Of a stretch of 64,000 bases of DNA, positions 59,953 through 64,000 are shown one piece after another; the stretch's first letter is position 1, and each line of letters starts with the position of its first letter. Source of the DNA: Micromonospora ureilytica (GTDB lineage: Bacteria; Actinomycetota; Actinomycetes; Mycobacteriales; Micromonosporaceae); NCBI RefSeq assembly GCF_015751765.1, contig NZ_JADOTX010000001.1, forward strand, positions 6,014,001 to 6,078,000. The letters run 5' to 3'. Below the pieces are notes generated by a model, which had not been told where the DNA came from, ran no database searches, and worked only from the letters and a program-made list of their open reading frames with translations. A program made the translations under genes and the position numbers.

Positions 59953-60498
59953 ATGCGTCACTATCTAGGGGTGGAGATCACAGTTGGTGCGGACAGCGGG
60001 GTGTCCGGTCAAGAGGTTCCGATCATCCTTTGCGTCAGCGCGGATGCCTTGATGCTCGATCAGGTGCGGCAACAGCTCGCCGGGGTCTGCCAGCTGGTGA
60101 GTTGTGCAGACCTGGTCCAGTTGCGGGCAATGCTGTTCCCGTCGCCGAGTGCCCCGACGCCGGCCGTCTGGCCGGTCACCGAGGCGCAGGGTCTGGTCGA
60201 GTGGGGTGAGCTGGTCGTCGACCGGGCCGGCCACCGGGTCACCTGGCGCGGTGATCCGCTCCCGCTGACCCCCACCGAGCGGGAGTTGCTCGCCCTGCTC
60301 ATCGGCCCGCCGCTGGTGGTGTGGAGCTACGAACAGCTCTGCGCCTCCGTGCGGGGTGGCGTCGACACCGCGGCGTTGCAGTCCACGGTCAGACGGCTTC
60401 GCCGCAGGTTGCGGGGCTTGCCGGGCGGGCCGCACGTGCACACCGTGCGAGGTGTCGGCTATCGACTCGACCCGCCGCCCCGGCTGAACGGTCGCTGA
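59953..60498 (+). CDS. Atypical OmpR-type winged-helix DNA-binding protein
   Basis: 181 residues. The C-terminal 100 form a Trans_reg_C winged helix (WRGDPLPLTPTERELLALLIG, STVRRLRRRLRGL, VHTVRGVGYRLDPP). The N-terminal 75 are a shortened, receiver-like fold (VPIILCVSADALMLDQV) without phosphorylation Asp. Likely an orphan regulator; targets unknown. ATG at 59953 is tentative: GTG at 59971 has CACTAT six bases upstream. Confidence 0.75.
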   Translation: MRHYLGVEITVGADSGVSGQEVPIILCVSADALMLDQVRQQLAGVCQLVSCADLVQLRAMLFPSPSAPTPAVWPVTEAQGLVEWGELVVDRAGHRVTWRGDPLPLTPTERELLALLIGPPLVVWSYEQLCASVRGGVDTAALQSTVRRLRRRLRGLPGGPHVHTVRGVGYRLDPPPRLNGR

Positions 60499-60569
60499 CC
60501 CGCCGTCGCCCCGCCCTGCCGACCGCCTCCGCTGCCGCCCCGGCGGCGTGAGCGTGACACCATGGCCGG

Positions 60570-61433
60570 GTGAGCGGTGTTGTCCAGACGGGTTGGGCCT
60601 CTTCGGCCGGCCCTGCCGCGCCGACACCGACCCGGTCGCGGCGACGTTGGCTGCTGGCCGTGACCGTGGCCTGGGCCGTGTTGCTGGGCGGGCTCACCTG
60701 GATGTCGGCGCGGGACGACCCGCCGACCGTGCGCGAACAGCGTTCCCTCGATCAGGCCGGCCCGGTGGTCGATCGGGCGGTCGGCGAGTTGGCCCGTGCG
60801 GCTGGTGTTGCCGGTCTGTTGGAGTTGGGCCCGGCGCGGGTCGCGTCCGGTTGTCGGGTCACCCCGTTCGCCGACGGGGCGCGGCTGCGGCGCGAGGTCG
60901 GTGTGCTCGCGGCCACCGGTGACGAGCGGGCCGTGCTGGCCGGCATCGCCGAGCGGCTGCCGGCGAGCTGGCGGGCCGGGGTCGGGCCCGGGGTGGACGG
61001 CCCCGAACTGCGCGCCGACGCCGGAGAGTTCGTGGCCGTCGAGGGTCGGCCGACAGTCGACGGCCGGGTGCGACTGCTCGTGGACACCGGTTGCCGGCCG
61101 GTCGGCGCCGGCTACACGCCGGCCCCGGCCACCGCTGCCGGCCCGGAAACCGCCGCGCTGACCGCCGCGCTGCGGGCACTCGACCGGCCGGGTGATGCTG
61201 CTCCGGAGCTGGTCACCGCTCCCTGCCCGGGCGGCGGGCTCGCCCGTACCGCCCGGTCCGCGGACGGGTCCGGCCCGGCGGCCTCGACGGCCGCGCTCGC
61301 CACGCTGGCCGGCAACACCCCACTGCTGGACCAACCCCCGGTGTACGCGTACCGCAGCGGTGACGTCACGGTGCTGGCCGAGATCGGCGAGGACGCCACC
61401 CGACTGGCCGCCACCGTCGGCTGCCCGGGCTGA
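60570..61433 (+). CDS. Membrane-anchored extracytoplasmic protein, unknown function
   Basis: 287 residues. Basic N-terminus, one membrane segment at about 27-46, then an Ala/Gly-rich domain outside the membrane with four Cys spread along it (ASGCRV, DTGCRP, TAPCPG, TVGCPG) that could form two disulfides. No family recognised. CACCAT six bases before the GTG may be a leaderless -10 element. Confidence 0.7.
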   Translation: MSGVVQTGWASSAGPAAPTPTRSRRRWLLAVTVAWAVLLGGLTWMSARDDPPTVREQRSLDQAGPVVDRAVGELARAAGVAGLLELGPARVASGCRVTPFADGARLRREVGVLAATGDERAVLAGIAERLPASWRAGVGPGVDGPELRADAGEFVAVEGRPTVDGRVRLLVDTGCRPVGAGYTPAPATAAGPETAALTAALRALDRPGDAAPELVTAPCPGGGLARTARSADGSGPAASTAALATLAGNTPLLDQPPVYAYRSGDVTVLAEIGEDATRLAATVGCPG

Positions 61434-61452
61434 GGCGGGCCGCCCGCTCGGG

Positions 61453-63507
61453 TCACCCGTTGCCCGGCTGATCCTCCGGGTCGCGGCTGCGGCCCAACGC
61501 GTCGACCATGCCCCACCGGCCGGGGATGTCCAGCAGCTCGACCCGGCCCATCCCCGGTGGCACCGCCGGGTCGATGATCAGGTGCTCGCCCTGCGGCTCC
61601 AACCCCAGCATCACGCGCAGCAGCAGCAGTGGGGTGCCGGCCGACCAGGCCTGCGGGCTGCACGCGGTCGGGTACTCCACCGGGTAGTCGGTGAGGTCCC
61701 GGGCGTAGCCGGCGAACGCCTCCGGCAGCCGCCCCTCGAAGTACCGGGACGCCGCCAGCATGGTGTCGCAGAGCAACCCGGCCTCCTCCCGGAAGCCGTA
61801 CCGCCACAGGCCCCAGGCGATGATCGAGTTGTCGAACGGCCAGACCGTGCCCACGTGGTAGCCGATCGGGTTGTACCGTCCCTCGTCCGAGGCGAGCGTC
61901 CGCACCCCCCAGCCGGAGAACAGTCGTGGCCCGAGCAGGTGCTCGACCACCTTGCCGGCGCGCGACTCGTCCACGATGCCGCTCCACAGCAGGTGCCCGA
62001 TGTTCGAGGTCAGCGCGTCCACCTGGCGGCCGTCGGCGTCCAACGCGAGGGCGTAGTGCTCGCGGTCGGGGATCCAGAAGTCGCTGTCGAACCGTCGTTT
62101 GAGGTCGGCGGCCTGCCGCTCCAGCTCGTCGGCGAACTCCGGGTCGTTCCAGAACTTCCGGGCCAGCCGGGCCGCCCGGATCTTCGCGTCGTACGCGTAG
62201 CCCTGCAGTTCGCAGGTGGCCCGGGGGAAGCCGGGCAGCTGACCGTCGGCGTACGAGATGGCGTCCCAGGAGTCCTTCCAGCACTGGTTCTGCAGACCGC
62301 TCTCCGGGTTGCGGGTCTGGTACCAGAGGTAGCCGGTGCCGAGCAGATCACCGTAGGTGTCGATCCACTCCAACGCCGCGCGGACCTGCGGCTCCAGCTT
62401 GCGGACGAGCGCGGTGTCACCGGTCCACCGCTCGTACTCGTCGATCAGGATGATGAACAGGGGCGTCGAGTCGGCCGACCCGTAGTACGGCGAGTGTGGC
62501 TGCTCCTCGAAGCCGGCGGTCTCGCCGTACCGCAGCTCGTGCAGGATCTTGCCGGGTTCCTCGTCCCGGAAGTCGTCCACCCGCTGCCCCTGTAGTCCGG
62601 CCAGCATCAGGATGGTCGGCGGGACCAGCTCCGGCAGGAACGGCAGCACCTGCAACGAGGTGATGATGCTGTCCCGGCCGAACAGCGTCATGAACCAGGG
62701 CAGCCCCGCAGCGATCAGCCGTACGCCCAGGGCGATCGACTCGTAGCGCAGCGCGGCCAGGTCGTTCAGGCTGCGCCGGTACGCCCCGGCCAGCGGCTCG
62801 CAGTCGCAGCCGAGCTTCGGCGCCCGGTCGATCAGCTCCTGCTGCTCGGCCCGGATGGCGTCCGCGCTGCGGCTGCCGCCGTACGGGAGGGTGGCCCGGA
62901 TGTCCTCGCCACGGGCGCCGTAGACGACGCTGGACACGTGCAGCCGGGTGGTCCACCTGCCGTTGCGGGCTATCCGGATCCGGAAGGTCATCCCGGTGTC
63001 GTCGACCTGCGCCGGCGCTGTGGTGCTGACCACCATCTCCCGGTGGAACGCCTCCCGCCGGTAGGTCAGCCGCAGCTCGTTCTGGGCGACCGTGACTGTG
63101 GTCCGGCCCCGCTTCTGCCGAGAAAACTTGATCTCGAACAGGTCGGCGAAGTCGGCCCCGATCTCGATCCGGACGGTGCACTCGACCTCCGCGCCGAGGT
63201 GGTTCAGCACGGTCAGCTCCTCCTCGAAGCTGCCCACGATCGCCCGGCTGCGGATCACCGACACCTTGGCGTCCAGATAGTGCGTGGGTTCGCCGGGGGC
63301 GAGGAAGAACTTGGTGCGGTACGACTCGGCGTCGTCGACGGAGAGGGCGTGCAGCCGTTGGCCGTCCAGGGTGAGCACCCACGTGGACAGGAAGCGGGTG
63401 TCGAAGGAGAACAGCCCGGTGGGGAAGTCGTAGGACGGCTCGATGTCCCCACGCCGATCGCTGACCAGGAAGGTGTTGCCGTCCAGAATGCTGACGAGGT
63501 CTTTCAC
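61453..63507 (-). CDS. Amylo-alpha-1,6-glucosidase/glycogen-debranching family protein
   Basis: 684 residues. N-terminal beta domain (about 1-230: GNTFLVSDRRGDIEPSYDFPTGLFS) and an alpha/alpha barrel (about 270-640) with GLPWFMTLFGRDSIITS, the family signature, and NQCWKDSWDAI. These enzymes act on alpha-1,6 branch points or small glucosides. The GTG overlaps the TGA of the preceding SCP2-like gene. Confidence 0.87.
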   Translation of the reverse strand: MKDLVSILDGNTFLVSDRRGDIEPSYDFPTGLFSFDTRFLSTWVLTLDGQRLHALSVDDAESYRTKFFLAPGEPTHYLDAKVSVIRSRAIVGSFEEELTVLNHLGAEVECTVRIEIGADFADLFEIKFSRQKRGRTTVTVAQNELRLTYRREAFHREMVVSTTAPAQVDDTGMTFRIRIARNGRWTTRLHVSSVVYGARGEDIRATLPYGGSRSADAIRAEQQELIDRAPKLGCDCEPLAGAYRRSLNDLAALRYESIALGVRLIAAGLPWFMTLFGRDSIITSLQVLPFLPELVPPTILMLAGLQGQRVDDFRDEEPGKILHELRYGETAGFEEQPHSPYYGSADSTPLFIILIDEYERWTGDTALVRKLEPQVRAALEWIDTYGDLLGTGYLWYQTRNPESGLQNQCWKDSWDAISYADGQLPGFPRATCELQGYAYDAKIRAARLARKFWNDPEFADELERQAADLKRRFDSDFWIPDREHYALALDADGRQVDALTSNIGHLLWSGIVDESRAGKVVEHLLGPRLFSGWGVRTLASDEGRYNPIGYHVGTVWPFDNSIIAWGLWRYGFREEAGLLCDTMLAASRYFEGRLPEAFAGYARDLTDYPVEYPTACSPQAWSAGTPLLLLRVMLGLEPQGEHLIIDPAVPPGMGRVELLDIPGRWGMVDALGRSRDPEDQPGNG

Positions 63508-63884
63508 CCGAGTCGCCCGGCTGCTCGGCGGGCCGTTTCGCGGGGGTCGCGGGTACCGGGCGGGTCCGGAAAGAACCGGCGGAAGGCGAGGAAGAGCACC
63601 ACGTTCCCGCTGAACGTGCTCTCGTTGCGCAGCACCGCCGCGACCCCCTGGGCCTCGCCGGTGATCAGTCGGTCGAAGAGGGCGGCGCTGCTGTACCAGA
63701 TGGCGTCGGCCGGGCCACGCCCGCGGCTGACCTGGACGAACCCGGGCCGCATCCGGACCAGCCAGTGTTCGGTCCGGTGGTCGTCGCCGAGGTCGATCTG
63801 AAGGGTGCCGTCGGCCAGGCCGCCAAGGACGTCGGGGGCGCGCGACGGCAGTGCTTCGAAGAACCTCTCCGCCGCCTCGGTCAC
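63504..63884 (-). CDS. SCP2-like domain protein
   Basis: 126 residues resembling sterol-carrier-protein-2 type folds (LADGTLQIDLGD, VRMRPGFVQVSRGRGPADAIWYSSAALFDRLITGE). Such domains bind hydrophobic ligands. TACGAT six bases before GTG at 63884 supports this start. Translationally coupled to the glucosidase gene by a four-base overlap. Confidence 0.72.
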   Translation of the reverse strand: MTEAAERFFEALPSRAPDVLGGLADGTLQIDLGDDHRTEHWLVRMRPGFVQVSRGRGPADAIWYSSAALFDRLITGEAQGVAAVLRNESTFSGNVVLFLAFRRFFPDPPGTRDPRETARRAAGRLG

Positions 63885-63890
63885 ATCCGA

Positions 63891-63896
63891 ATCGTA
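63891..63896 (-). promoter_or_regulatory. -10 element TACGAT, leaderless promoter
   Basis: Six bases before the GTG of the SCP2-like gene at 63884. Confidence 0.5.
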
Positions 63897-63963
63897 GGCA
63901 GCCGTCCGAGATGTCGGGTCGGTATCGGCACTCCGCTCGTATCGACCCACCGCCGCCGTGCGG

Positions 63964-64000
63964 TCAGTAGACGAGTGCCTGCGCGCCCTCGGCCAACGCC
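63964..64000 (-). CDS. Partial gene, C-terminal end only
   Basis: The last 11 codons before a TGA read ALAEGAQALVY, a plausible protein end. Too little to identify. Confidence 0.4.
   Translation of the reverse strand, partial: ALAEGAQALVY

Noticed and set aside
59498..59961. Minus-strand frame of about 154 codons over the gene remnant
   Set aside because: Its Arg/Cys/Trp-rich product looks like a shadow; the other minus-strand frame gives the protein-like remnant.

Overview
The window is about 64 kb of ordinary-looking, very GC-rich actinobacterial chromosome. A mycothiol synthase gene (mshD), a GlnR-type nitrogen regulator, a five-gene conservon operon, PHO boxes, a cysteine leader peptide and a Mycobacterium-type SAM-IV riboswitch all point to an actinomycete. 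Gene order and style suggest the family Micromonosporaceae (Micromonospora or a close relative); that placement is inference from gene content. I see no prophage, insertion sequence, CRISPR array, tRNA or rRNA gene.

Layout. 1-8.2 kb, minus strand: a CDC48-like AAA+ ATPase (cut by the window edge), a small hypothetical protein, then a conservon (cvnD, cvnC, cvnB, cvnA) headed by an extra membrane protein that looks like a stand-alone sensor. 8.6-12.3 kb: an unusual protein joining an extracellular alpha/beta hydrolase to an ABC ATPase, with its permease. 12.3-15.4 kb: a lipoprotein, a DoxX protein, and a divergent ArsR/EamA pair with two matching operators. 15.4-24.1 kb: SAM-I riboswitch plus threonine synthase, a candidate small RNA, acetyltransferases, paaN, cold-shock protein, a membrane protein, and groEL behind two CIRCE elements. 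24-35.7 kb: acetyltransferase, a membrane-embedded subtilisin-like protease, glpD, a lipoprotein, an FAD oxidase, a DUF4031 protein, an HD hydrolase, a FUSC-type protein, and a class V aminotransferase behind a SAM-IV riboswitch. 36-43.3 kb: PrsW-like protease, a 55-residue membrane protein, a GroES paralogue, an AI-2E transporter, a DinG/XPD-type helicase, a DUF402 protein and an ECF41 sigma factor. 43.5-52.8 kb: a phosphate block (ppk2, DUF47 plus pit, pstSCAB) with PHO boxes ahead of both transport systems. 53-55.7 kb: mshD, a polysaccharide deacetylase and glnR. 56-64 kb: membrane and lipid-binding proteins, a cysteine-leader-controlled sseA/DUF1416 pair, a gene remnant, an atypical DNA-binding protein, a glycogen-debranching-type glucosidase and an SCP2-like protein.

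Themes. (1) Sulfur metabolism is controlled by RNA at three separate places: SAM-I, SAM-IV and a cysteine leader peptide. (2) Phosphate and nitrogen control sit side by side. (3) At least 16 genes have a TANNNT element 6-8 bases before the start codon, the mark of leaderless transcription. (4) Several intergenic gaps hold long hairpins whose arms begin or end in GATC, four of them in a GATCTTG/CAAGATC or GATCATG/CATGATC form; these look like a family of palindromic elements.

No single gene cluster stands out as an undescribed system. The best leads are the two SAM-controlled genes whose enzyme names do not fit their regulation, the candidate small RNA after thrC, the hydrolase-ABC fusion, and the GATC-bounded hairpins.
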